A stretch of 64,000 nucleotides of DNA from the NCBI GenBank assembly GCA_036346405.1, contig CM070568.1, forward strand, positions 29,733,072 through 29,797,071, in the 5' to 3' direction. The notes below the pieces were generated by a model. That model was not told the DNA's origin and made no database searches. It worked only from the letters and a program-made list of their open reading frames with translations. This document shows positions 45,114 to 56,701 of the stretch, in pieces (the stretch's first letter is position 1; each line of letters begins with the position of its first letter). The translations under genes and the position numbers were made by a program. This DNA comes from Phyllostachys edulis (taxonomy: Eukaryota > Streptophyta > Magnoliopsida > Poales > Poaceae).

Positions 45114-47726
45114 TATGCTGTGATATGCTCCATATCACAGATGGTTCTATTATGGAACTGTTTGTGATTTAGTATCACAGACGGTTCTGTAATAGAACCG
45201 TCTGTGAATCCCTATATTAGAAGGGTACCCCGCTAGGGTTTTGCTCTTACTCGTCACTTCCCACCCCAGTGCCTTAATCGGTCGCCCATTCGCCTCCCAC
45301 TCGAGCGCACCAGACCTCGACGCCGTCGCCGCCCGAAGCCTCCTCCCCGCCAGCTCCGGCTACCCCCTACTTCGGTCGCCCCGATTCCCCTTCTCCCTGC
45401 CGTTGACGCCCCTGCTGCTCCTCAGGAGCGACTCACCTTCAACACCACCCCTTGGCCTGGCCTGCCGCCGCCTCCAGCTCCTCCTCCCCAGCTTGGTTTG
45501 TTCTCCGCCACCTCCAACTCCTCCTCCCCAACTCGGTTTGTTCTCCCACTCTCTCTCTCTCTCTTTCTCCCTCGGGCACCACACCCTCCTAGCGCCACTG
45601 CCGGGCTTGGCCACGCCCAGTTTTGGCTCGGCCCTTTGGTCGCCGGCGCCTTTTGTGATCAATTGTTGATAACTGAGGTGCTTTTTATTTATTGGTGATG
45701 GTTTTTTCTTAAGAAAAGAGAAGAAAAAATGTACTTATTAACTTGGTACTTCCAAAAAGTACAAGCTGTTGTGTGTTGAATACGCTAAGTTATTTAAGAT
45801 TTTCTTATCTTATTGGACACTAGTATCAGTTACTTGTATGCATGTGTAGGGAGCACCAATATCAATCCCCTTTGTCCCATACCTTTCTGTATGCATAGGG
45901 AGGTGGAACATTGGATCAGTCCATTTTAAGCTATTTATACAACACCTAGCTATTTAATGAACAGATGTGCTTTTTTATGCTTAGCTGGCTAGGGATACAT
46001 AGAAGATACATATGGTAGCTAGCTATTTGATGAATAAATGTCGCTTTGATGCTTCATGTGGTTGAAATGATGATTGTTATGCACTAGCTTAGCAGCAGAC
46101 ACATTCTTATTGTTTGACCTCTATAGGTTTAACAAATGGTGCTGGTTTCTCAATGGAGGAAAGCTCTAGGAAAGCACTATCCTGCTTGGTTAATCTCATA
46201 ATGTTTGCTCTTGACAAGCCTTAACCTATCTATGGTTGTGCTTTAATCAAGCTTATTGCTAATAGTGTTACTATACTATATTGACTAGTCATGGTCCAAT
46301 GGCAATATGTGATGTATAAAATTCATGAGTAAACAATGATTGTTCATTGTTAAATTTACAATCTTGTAATATCTCAAACTTGTGGCATCTGCATGCATCC
46401 AGACATTCTCTAATTTGTGTTACACATTTTTCTCTATATAGCTTGTTAGACATGGTTGAGTAGTACATACTGGATACATATGTGTTGGATATATTTGAGA
46501 CTTTCTTGAGTAGTACGTACTATATATGCTGTCATTTGTTGTGAATATATTGTCTATTGATGTGAATGTATCCTTTGATACTATTTGAGTAATATATACT
46601 ATTTGTTTATATAGTTAATTGGTTGGGTAACTTCTATTTTTTCTATATAAAATATGTTTTCAAGGGAAATTATCTTCAAAAATACCTAGTGGATATCAAC
46701 TTGCAATCCATTTTATCTAAACTCTTAGTGTTTTGAATTCTGAAATTTTAGTTCATTGCGTATATGATGAGATTATGGCCATGGTGGGTGTTCTTGGGCA
46801 TTGAGGGTGACATGGTTAGCTTCTGCTATATGATGAAGATGGTTAAATACTGAAATTGAACTAATAATCAATTCATATTTGAGCTCTACTTTGTTACTTA
46901 CTGCTGTCATCTTGATCTATTATCAACCTGTCACCTTTGAGTGGAACTAGTTGTAAAGCATTATGGCTCTAGTGGTTACTAACAGTCCTGTTGGTTAGAC
47001 CTTCTGTTGTCCAAGTAGCAGGCTTGCCGATCTTGTGCTTTGTATTCGATTGCACTAAGGCTTTTCAAGTCTGTTGGTAATATGAAGTTACGTGTATAAT
47101 CAACATTGGTTCCTGTTTGACCGAAAGTTTACTCTGTGATCTTTTGATTTTGAGGTCATTTGACAGTCTAGTAAAGTATTATTTAGAGCTCAAATTTTAA
47201 ATCTGTATTGTAATGTTTAATTTATGAAGAGTGTGGACAATAGAGTTGAGATGGCAAAGACTTGTTCTTTTGCAACTCTCCTTTTGAGAGCACACACTAT
47301 CATCAATCATCTGTGCTTTATGCTATTTATTGATGTGTTTCTGATGTTAATGTTGAGGCTTTCGGCTGTGACTCTTTGCCTTGCCCTATGCATGACCATA
47401 CTACCCTCCCCTTATCCATTTCACTCTCACAACTCACTATTTGGCTATGGCCGTGATCTAGTCCAACCGTATGCCAATCATACTCCTTACGCATATTTTT
47501 TGGAAAGTGTACAGTTAGTGTTTTTATCTATTCTCTTGATTATGTGCCCAGTATTCTATATTTAAGTTCAATGGATAACTTCTATTTGTTTATATAATTA
47601 ATGTGTTTACAAGGCAATTTTAGTTAATTGGTTGGGTAACTTATATAGATAGCAAGTAAGCGAGATGGCATCTGCACCATCTTCGCCGTCGGCATCGACG
47701 TCGCCGAATGTGTTTGGATCTCCGAG
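45114..47726 (+). mobile_element. Outer CACTA element, left fragment
   Basis: Starts in hairpin repeats (45118-45220) of the form ATCACAGACGGTTCTGTAAT with its inverse, then a CTAGGGTTT leader and a proline-rich exon-like zone (45240-45660), an AT-rich presumed intron, and an ATG at 47665. The same order precedes tnpA in the inner element (52140-52988). The TIR and tnpD side are missing. It resumes at 56702. Confidence 0.7.
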
Positions 47727-48078
47727 CACTACTACGTAAATGCTATCTTGGGCCGATCACGCAGGCGGTTCATCGAAACCGCTCAGATAAAAGCTTCAAT
47801 CTCGAGCGGTTTTGTTACCCACCGCCGCGTGTTATTCTCGCGCTAAAAACCGTCATGAAGATGTCATATCACGAGCGGTTCATGTTTGGAACCGCTCGTG
47901 ATACTTCACGACGGTTCGCTATGAACCGCCTGTGATATTACCCAATATCACGAGCGGTTTTTAGAACCGTCTGTGATACTTCACGAGCGGTTCCAAACAT
48001 GAACCGTCGTGATATTGCCCAATATCACGAGGCGGGTTTTATTAAAACCGTCGTGATAATTAACTCATCACGAGGCGA

Positions 48079-48087
48079 TATATATAG
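48079..48087 (+). promoter_or_regulatory. TATA box for the CACTA tnpD gene
   Basis: TATATATAG directly after the left subterminal repeats, upstream of the leader of the TNP2 gene. Confidence 0.5.
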
Positions 48088-48747
48088 CAACGCCTCCCGG
48101 CCAAAACAGATATAGTCTTCTTGATCTCCATATCTCTGGCGCCACGATAGGTCCATCGCCGTTCGCGTGCGGTTTGAGTACATCGCCTCACCTCTCCGAG
48201 CCGCCTGGTCCATTTCACCAGTATATTGTCGCCGAGGAGCTTGCCGCCGTCGCCTCTGTTCACCGATCGGCGACCCACCGCGCCTTGGACCTTCCCGACT
48301 TTCATTGACACCTTCCTCGTGATCGAGGTGAGATCTTGAAGCATAAGCATCCTTTAATTTGAGTAGTTTGAGCGCTTACACCAAATCGCTAGTTTCAGCG
48401 CCCCATGGGACATCACCGTCGGTTCGCCTCGGCGAGACCTTAGGGCGAGAGCCACGACTATATAGCAATGCGATGTCACCCCTAAGCCCGCTTTGAGCTT
48501 CAAATTAATCCTACTTTTTAATCATTTAGTTAATAAACTAACGAGTCTATGACATGTGGGACCGCCATAGATTTTATAAATAAAATCATGAAATAAAAAA
48601 TGAGTCAGCGACAAGTAGGGCCCACATGTAAGTTAATAAAATCCAAAAAATGTAAAAATAAAAAATCGTAATTAAGCCTCGTAAAAATACGCTTTGAAAG
48701 TCATCACCCTTTTATTTATTTTCGTGGTTTTCAATACGAACCGTGTG

Positions 48748-51700
48748 ATGGACCGAAGTTGGATGTACACCGAGAACCGTGTGAGTGAAGAGTACATTAA
48801 TGGCGTGTTCTTTTACAAGAGCCGCCGAGGAGGATATGTTGAATAAGGGCGGAATATATGTCTTGTCCATGCATTGATCGCGAGAATCAAGATGTTTAAC
48901 AACCGAAGCGCAGATCGAAGCACACTTGATTCAAGGGGTTTCAAAAGGGTTATACATGTTGGACCATCACGGTGAAGAGCATATTATACAGAAGTCAACG
49001 ATATGCATATTATCTGAAGTCAACGATATGTCATTGAATGATGTCGATTGTGGTTCCGATTCGGATAGGCCGCACGATGACAATCTAGATCGAGATGCTT
49101 ATGATGCGAAGGAAGCTGTGATGAGAGGAGTATGTTCAATTCCGGCGTGATGGAGGACTCGGAGAAACCTTTGTTCCCGGCCGCAAGTCGGAATACACAA
49201 GGTTGTCATCCGTGCTTAAACCGCTGAAATTGAAGGCAAGCAGCGGTTGGTCCGACAAGAGTTTCACGAGTCATTAGGTCTCTTAGCGGACATGCTTCCG
49301 GAGGGAAATGAGTTGCCCAAAACCACCTACAAAGCCAAAAGGTTCTTTGTCCATTGGGAATGGAAGTAGAAAGAATACATGCATGTCCGAACGATCAGTA
49401 TCCTCTACCGTAACGAGTATACAAACATGCATGTATGTCCGTGTGCAACGCATCCCGATACAAGCGTAAGAAGCAATCGATGATGACGAGGAATCGAGGT
49501 GAAGAAAGGACCTCTGCTAAGGTGGCGTGGTATCTTCTGTAATTCCCGTTTGAAGCGGTTTTGCGAACCCAAAGAATGCAAAAGCTAGCAGTATTGGCAC
49601 TTCGAGAGGAGCGTAAGAATGACGAAAAGTTAAGACACCTGCTGATTCCGCCCGGTGGAGAAACATCGATAGGAGGTTTGCGAGACTTCAAAGGAACCGA
49701 GGAATATAAGGTTTGGATTGAGTAGATGGAATGAATCCTTTCGGTAACATGAGCGGCCGACATAGCACTTGGCCCGTGGCGCTCAGATCTACAACCTTCC
49801 TCCTTGGTTGTGTATGAAGCGGAAGTATATTTTGTTGTCGATACTTATCCAAGGGCGAAGCAACACGGGAATGATATTGATGTGTACCTAGCACCATTGA
49901 TGGAAGATCTAAAAATCTTGTGGATTGAAGGGTGCATGTATGGGATGCGTACAAACGAGAGAACTTCACTTTACGTTCCTTGTTGTTACGCACCATAAAT
50001 GATTATCCCGCCCTTGCTAATCTGTCGGGCGAGTACAAAGGGCCAAAGCCCATACTCACCGCTTAGATGATACCGAGAGTGTGTGGTGAATCACTCGCAA
50101 GAAAACCGTGTACATGCGTCATCGTAGGTTCCTTCGAGGGCTCACCCATACCGCAGATGAAGAAACAATACGACGAGAGAAGGAGGACAGTTCGGCTCCA
50201 AGGCATTTAAGCGAAAAGAGGTCTATGATATGGTTAAGGATTTAGATGTTGTGCTTGGAAAGGGATGTAAATCGAGGACAAGTAAGAAGAACATGTGGAA
50301 GAAGAGATCAATATTTTGGGACTTACCTTATTGGGAGCACCTAGAAGTTCGCCCTTGCATCGGCGTCATGCATGTAGAGAAGAATGTATGTGATGACTTG
50401 ATTGGTCTCTTCTTGAACATTAAGTGACAAAACAAAGGATGGTGTCAGCGCACGGCTTGACTTGGTTGATATGGACATCGGACTGAGTTAGCACCAACAA
50501 GGACCGATAAAAGACGAACGTACCTTCCCCCTGCTTGTTAGACTCTGTCCAAGGCCGAGAGAACCGAACTATGCCGGTGCTTGCATGGCGTGAAAGTTCC
50601 GTCCGGTTACTCGCCAACATGAAGAAACTTGTTTCGATAAAAGATTTGAAGTTAATTGGCATGAAGTCTCATGATTGTCATGTGTTGATGACACAAATGC
50701 TCCTGTTGCAATTAGAAGTATTTTGCGATCAAGGTCAGAGACAATCATGAGGTCGTGTTATTTTTTAACACAATTGCTCGAAGGTCATCGATCTCGAAGG
50801 ACTAGATGCTCTGCAGACGAGGTGGTGACGACACTATGTGATCTTGAGATGTATTTCCCTCCGTCGTTTTTCGATATCATGGTCCATCTCATTGTTCATA
50901 TTGTGAGGAGATAAAGATGTGCGGGCCGTGTTCCTCGTAGCATGTACCCGTTCGAGAGGTTCATGGGAATTCTCAAGTCATATGTACGGAATCGATCTCG
51001 GCGAGGGCGATCGTCGAAGGTTATGCAAGCGAAGAGGTCATTGAGTTACGCCTCGATTACATGGCTCAGTCGAACCGATAGGTGTGCCTCGATCTCGCCA
51101 TGAGGGGAGGCTCGAGGGTATCGGGACCATCGGAAGGAAAGCAATCACTCCAAATATGGATCGTATGCTCAAGCCCATTTCACGGTCTTGCAACACATGA
51201 CCGAAGTGTCCTCAGATATCGACCAAAGACAAGGACGTGCTTGACAATGTAATCCGCTGCGGCGGATGTTTGGATCACGAGACAACACAATGAGCGGATC
51301 AACCAATGGTTGAAGGAGCGACTTGCTAGGAGCTCGTCAAGTGATATCTTGACATGGTTGGCAAAAGGGCCAACATTCTGATTGTAACATGGCGAGGATA
51401 ATGACATAAATGGGTACACATTCTATCTGCAGAGCTTAGGATATAAAAAGCACTAACGAGCAGCGGTGTCCGTGATAGATGCATTCAAGACCGATGGGTT
51501 TGAGGAGCTCCTACTATGGGCAAATAGAGGAGATATGGGAGCTCGACTCGTGCTTTTCAAGATCCCCTATTTCGTGACGTTGGGTCCATCTCCCACAATT
51601 GAAGGTCGACAAGCACAGGCGTCACTACCATGGACCTCGAGCGTGTCGGATACAAAGACGAACCATTCGTCTTGGCTAACCAAGTTGTTCAAGTCTTCTA

Positions 51701-51830
51701 TGTTACCGACCGGCAAATAAGAAGCGCCACGTAGTTCTTCATGGAAAAAGGAGGATTGTCGGAGTTGAGAATATAGTGGGCGAGGAAGAATACAATCAAT
51801 TTGACGAGTTGCCTCCTTTGGAAACGGCAT
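48748..51830 (+). pseudogene. CACTA transposase TNP2 (tnpD)
   Basis: Starts MDRSWMYTENRVSEEYINGV, the transposase-associated domain. Later blocks: PRAKQHGNDIDVYLAPLMED and LKILWIEG (TNP2 core), KRSIFWDLPYWEHLEVRP with MHVEKNVCDDL, KSHDCHVLMTQ, LEMYFPPSFFDIMVHL, MYPFERFMGILKSYVRNRSR (DUF4218 side), and at the end YKDEPFVLANQV with KRRIVGVENIVGEEEYNQF (DUF4216 side). Stops and frameshifts break it many times. TNP2 is the catalytic protein that cuts the CACTA ends; this copy is dead. Confidence 0.85.
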
Positions 51831-52071
51831 AAGGGTCGAGGAAGAAGAACATGACTAAACTAGCTACATACGCGTCGATCATCATGAAGGGCTAATTTTT
51901 AAAGATTAATTGAACAATGTGTGTATATGTATATACATTACGATGAATGGTTAATTTTAGTTCATTTGAGTTAATTAATTGATTTGTCTTGTGAAATGGA
52001 TGTGATTGTTTCTCAAATGAATGTGAATTGGATGTATATACATGTACTTGTTGTCTTTTCTCGCTTGTTTG

Positions 52072-52108
52072 AGAGGGCATGGCTAGCATTTCTGAGGCTA
52101 GCCAATAA
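52072..52108 (+). repeat. 37-bp direct repeat, copy 1
   Basis: Identical to 56211-56247. Contains the hairpin GGCTAGC-ATTTCTGAG-GCTAGCC. It follows the tnpD gene, as copy 2 follows the tnpA gene. Both may mark gene 3' ends. Confidence 0.95.
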
Positions 52109-52139
52109 GCAGATCGATCTAGATATTAACCAATACAAA

Positions 52140-52440
52140 ATAATATCACGACGGTTTGAACTACGCATCGTCTCACATATATATCACGAGCGGTTGTTTA
52201 TCAAAACCGTCATGCTACATGTATATCACGACGGTTGTTTATTAACACCGCTCGTGATACATCATATATCACTGAGCGGTTCTAAGTTAGAACCGCTCAG
52301 CATGATATCACATATCACGACGGTTGTTTATTAAAACCGCTCAGGATACATACATATCACGAGCGGTTCTAAGTTAGAACCGCTGCAGTGATAGTAATGT
52401 ATCACGAGCAGTTCTAATTTAGAACCGCCTGTGATGTCCA
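52140..52440. repeat. Internal block of terminal-type hairpin repeats
   Basis: Six or more units such as ATCACGAGCGGTTCTAAGTT followed by AGAACCGCT, matching the subterminal repeats of the element. They stand between tnpD and tnpA with no TIR nearby. The outer element has the same kind of block at 45118-45220 in the same position. Confidence 0.85.
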
Positions 52441-52987
52441 TCCCTATTTACATTCGGACTCTAGCTAGGGTTTGCCGCGCCCGCCACTCTCAAACGATTA
52501 AGTTTCTCAACTCCTCTCGCTCCCTCCTCCCCCGAGCCCGTCGCCACCGTCCTCGACGCCTCCTCGAGCCCCGGCCTACTCCTCCCGATCCCATCGACGC
52601 CACCTCCTCCTCCACCTGGCGCGCCTCCCCGAGCCCGCCGAGCCTCCTCCTCTGACCGGCGTGCCTCCCCGAGCCCACGCCTCCTGCCCGAGCCGCCGCC
52701 TCCTCCCCCTCCCAGGCTCGGCGCGCCTCCCCTTCGACGCCGCCTGCTTGCTCAGTCTTGCTCCTGCTTTCGTCCGTCTCGTCGGCGCCCAAAGGTAACC
52801 AATGCCGAAGTTACCGATCGACCCCACGCCTTTCCCTAACTATTTCTATCAATAATCTGTCATGGTCCTTCATGATAATTGTACATGTTTTAGGAATTTG
52901 TATTTGTTCTAGTCGATTATTCATATGGTATTTGTTTTGATATCGCTCTCGGAATACATTGCAATGATAATTCTATTTCTTGTGAAG

Positions 52988-55900
52988 ATGTCTTCCGCTC
53001 ATTCTGAGTCATCGCCGCCTCATGTGTCTGAAGATGCACCATCCTCTGGAACAATATCCAACCGCGGTAGAAGAAGAGGAATATCGAAAAGGCCCACGGG
53101 CCGATTTACCATCACGAAGGTCGATCAGTCTGGGACCCCTATCAATCCTCGCCGAAAGCGGCGTCGCATTCCGGAGAATGGTCGGAATAGTTGCACGGAA
53201 CGGGTCAAGATCACCTATGATTCGTGGAAGGTGGTGCGGACCATCAAAACCTAACAGGTTTGGCGGAAATTCTCGCATCGCTCGAGATCCGGAAGAACTC
53301 CCGGACTCGCGGCGACGACACGCGTTGCTACAGCGTGCAAAGCGTGGAAGAACTTCAAGAGCACGCTTGTCAAGAACTACGTGGAGAAGGATCTGAAGCC
53401 GCCTTCCACAAGTATCTATTGTTGGAAGAGTCTGGCCGAGTTTGTGGCAAAGAAGACGACAGATGAATTTAAGAGTGAAAGTCACGGCGCTACGGCCCTC
53501 GGGCAAAAACAAGCACCCCACGGACTCGGCACACTGGGTATGCGGGTAAAGCCCGATATGGAGGGATCGAGAACATGAGCAAGCGCTTTGAATCTCTCCT
53601 GCTATTTCGAGATCACTAATGTCTTGCGCCCGACAAAGGGTTATTTGCGAGGTTATGTATTCGCCCACGGGAAGTGTACTTTCCAAACCCGAAGACCGTG
53701 AAGTGTCCCAACGCTCGTAAGATATCGAACTACCTAGTTTGTAATTACTCCATAACTTCATAGGAAGTGAAATGACATGTCGGGCTATATTGCGATAACG
53801 TTGAGTGCACAATCTTCCCAAGGCTCATTCCAGCGAGATAGGAGAAGATATACTCTCTGCGGCCCTAGGAAGCAAGTGAGCATCCGGATCGCACGAGAGG
53901 CGCCGTGTTTTGTTACATGGGAACAATGGTTCCAAGCGGACTCGGATCGCATCGGAGTAGGAAGAGAGCCAAAGCCGAGCACGATGCAAAGCTACGAGAG
54001 GATCTTCGTGCATCCCTCGAGATGAGCTCACCGAAAAATTCAATCAATCCTTTGAGGAAAGGATTCGTATGCGTCGAGCAAAAGCAGATAGAGACCTTTG
54101 AGGAAAGGATTAAGGGATTGCAAATGCCAAGTCGGTTGGAAGCCCCTACCCTACTATACCGCTAGCCACCCCCCAAACATCCGAGTAGTCAAGCGTCAAC
54201 CCTAACCCTACCACAATAGGTGATGACAGATTTTCCGTCGATGACATCCGTAATAATTATTATCTCCGGAATGCTCAATCCATTGATAGGCTGTTGGAGT
54301 AGCTAATTTTGTATCGTTATGTACGTAGGTGGCTCTGGCGCAAGCTCAAGTGAGATATGTCTCTGTTGCCCTAGATGTTTGCTTGGGGCGGTGTATCCAT
54401 CCGATGTCGGAGCTTTGGTGCAGTGCAAATCTAGCGCCGGTTTCGCAAAAGTGAATGTGGGCGGTGTTTGTGCCAATTTCGAGGCCGTCCCGAAAATTCC
54501 CCAAACGATGAGGTCATGACTCTAGGGCAAGCCGTTGGAACATTCATCCAAAGGCCCAAGGAGGACATCCGCTCGAGCTACCCGCTCGGTGTCAACTTCA
54601 CGGAATGTCTGCAACGGCATCAAGTCCACGGACTGACCGCACCGGCTACCTACACCGACATGGCAAGGGCCCGCCGCATCACATGCATCTACACTCGTGC
54701 TCGATCGACTCTTGTGAAGTCGACCTATACAAAGCGAGGCAAAGGGCAAGGGCAAATCAAGACGATCGAGTCCTCTCCTAATATCCCTTCTTGCCGTTGG
54801 CGGAAATACAAGCCAGCGTAGCCGCTGCTCGAGAAGTTAGACAGCCCTACCCTAGGATTTGGATTGCACGGAATTGCATGCATGGTACATGGAATACCCA
54901 ACAAGCGGTTGATCAACGATGCTCGGGTGTCACCGTCAAGTTCAAGGAGCATCATTTTAACCATGTGTATCAAGACGCCGTCTTCACGGTGACCTTCGAC
55001 GACTTGTTACGTCTCTTCAACCTCGACGAGCTCAACGCCTCAATCATACGATCTTTGGACAACGTAAGTGTGTACAATCACGGTCAATGTTCGTGTAATA
55101 TCGATAAATGTTATATATAACTCCTAGCTTTTGTATAATAGATACATGATCTCGTGAAGCGAAAGAAGGAAATCACCGGTAGGTTTCCTCGACCCACACG
55201 TTGTCTCCGAGCAAAGCATCACGGCGAATGCAACATTCGCCGAGAATTACGTTATAGATTTTTTCATGGCTCACCGCAACAAGGAATTCATACTTTTGCC
55301 CTACAACCGTAAGTAAGTAGTGTTGCACTCTGGCTATACTTGTTGATTTGTACTTTATAAGCAACACGAACTTAGGTTTAATGACCATCTTGACATACCC
55401 GTAGGTTCCATTGGATTCTAATTGTAATTATACCAAAACGAAATACGTAATATACCTAGATTCCGCTGAGAGGGCCACTCACAACTTCACCACTATCAGG
55501 AGTTTAATCATCGTAAACACATTTCCTCCATAGAAACTCTATTGTAGTCTTTCCTTCCTTTGCAATGGCTAAGGCTAACTTCTTGGAGTCACGTGGGGTG
55601 TTCGGCGTGTTACATGCTAGAGGATGGAATATCAAGGGAAGGACGCCGCACATGATCAAAAATTCCGGTACTTGCTAGCTAGTACACATTAATCCTATAT
55701 AACACTTCGTAGCAATGCCTCTCGAACTAACCAATTCTATTTTTGCGGGCTACCAAAGAAATACGGCATAACGTCTGTGGATACTATGTTTGCCACAACA
55801 TGCAACTACTCATCGGTTCGCGATCACCAATGATCCTCGGGTTTGTCAATCTTTCAACAATTATTTCATATATACTTACCAATTTATATAAGCCCGAATT

Positions 55901-56040
55901 TAACCTTCATATCGACAAAGTTGCGAACATCGCCGAAGCTGCGTTGGAACAGAGCGAGCTCATAAAAATTCGATCACACCTTGCGTCATTCCCTAAGCAG
56001 ACGTGTCATAAATCCAAATGGGAGTTTCCACAAAGGTAGC
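52988..56040 (+). pseudogene. Inner CACTA tnpA-type protein fused to a Ulp1-like protease
   Basis: A proline-rich 5' exon ends before GTAACC at 52793, and the ATG follows at 52988. Blocks: RGRRRGISKRPTGRFTITKV, AWKNFKSTLVKNYVEKDL and VMTLGQAVGTFIQRPKEDI (Ptta/En/Spm). It then enters a C48-type cysteine protease domain: FTVTFDDLLRLFNLDELNAS, GFLDPHVVSEQSI, HWILIVI with YLDSAE (candidate catalytic H and D) and CGYYVCHNM (candidate catalytic C, about 55777-55803). Introns interrupt the protease part. Frameshifts are present, so it is probably inactive. Ulp1-like enzymes cleave SUMO; their job in transposons is unsettled. Confidence 0.75.
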
Positions 56041-56210
56041 GTATTGAACTTGATTGAGATAGATTGAACATAATGGTACATGTGTGTAAATTAATGTACA
56101 TTAATGGTTAAATTTAGTTAATTGATTTGTGAATTGGATGTGTGCTTGTTTCGAAATGAATGCAATTTTGATGTGCTTCGAAATGAATGAGAATTGGATG
56201 TGCTTGTTTC

Positions 56211-56247
56211 AGAGGGCATGGCTAGCATTTCTGAGGCTAGCCAATAA
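56211..56247 (+). repeat. 37-bp direct repeat, copy 2
   Basis: Identical to 52072-52108; see that entry. It lies just before the right subterminal repeats. Confidence 0.95.
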
Positions 56248-56701
56248 ACGTAAATAGATTTAGCAATGCAAAGACTACCACGAGCGATGCAGAGATGAAA
56301 CCGTCAGCAGTGATAATCGATTACCACATTTGATGCAGATATGAAACCGCTCGTGATAGGACTATCACGCACGGTTTCATATCGTATCGCTCTGCGGTAG
56401 TCGTCGCATCATGACGGTTTCATCTACGGACCATCGTGGTAGTGAATCTATCACGACGGTTTTATCTACGGACCGTCTGTGGTAGTCGAATATCACAGAC
56501 GGTTTTATCTATAGACCGCTCGTAGTGATCGACTATCACGACGGTTGCATCTACTGCACCGCTCGTGATAGTATGTATTACAAACGGTTCAAAACCGCTC
56601 GTGATGACCATTAGCATTATCGACCCATAAACTCGGGCGGCTCACGGACCGCCTCGTGATGGCGTTACGAACCGTCTCAGAAGGCCTTTTCTGTAGTAGT
56701 G

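Larger units (their letters stand above)
47727..56701 (+). mobile_element. Inner CACTA element, complete ends, 8975 bp
   Basis: Left end CACTACTACGTAAATGCT at 47727; right end, read inward, CACTACTACAGAAAAGGCC from 56701. The 3-bp flanks match: GAG at 47724-47726 and 56702-56704. Subterminal hairpin repeats of the CGAGCGGTTxxAACCGCTCG type lie at 47750-48090 and 56270-56690, with a third block in the middle (52140-52440). It carries a decayed tnpD (TNP2) gene and a tnpA-Ulp1 gene. Confidence 0.92.

Noticed and set aside
45241..45698. 142-codon proline/serine-rich frame as a host gene
   Set aside because: Corresponds in position to the noncoding or leader exon of a CACTA tnpA gene; the same composition appears at 52450-52790.
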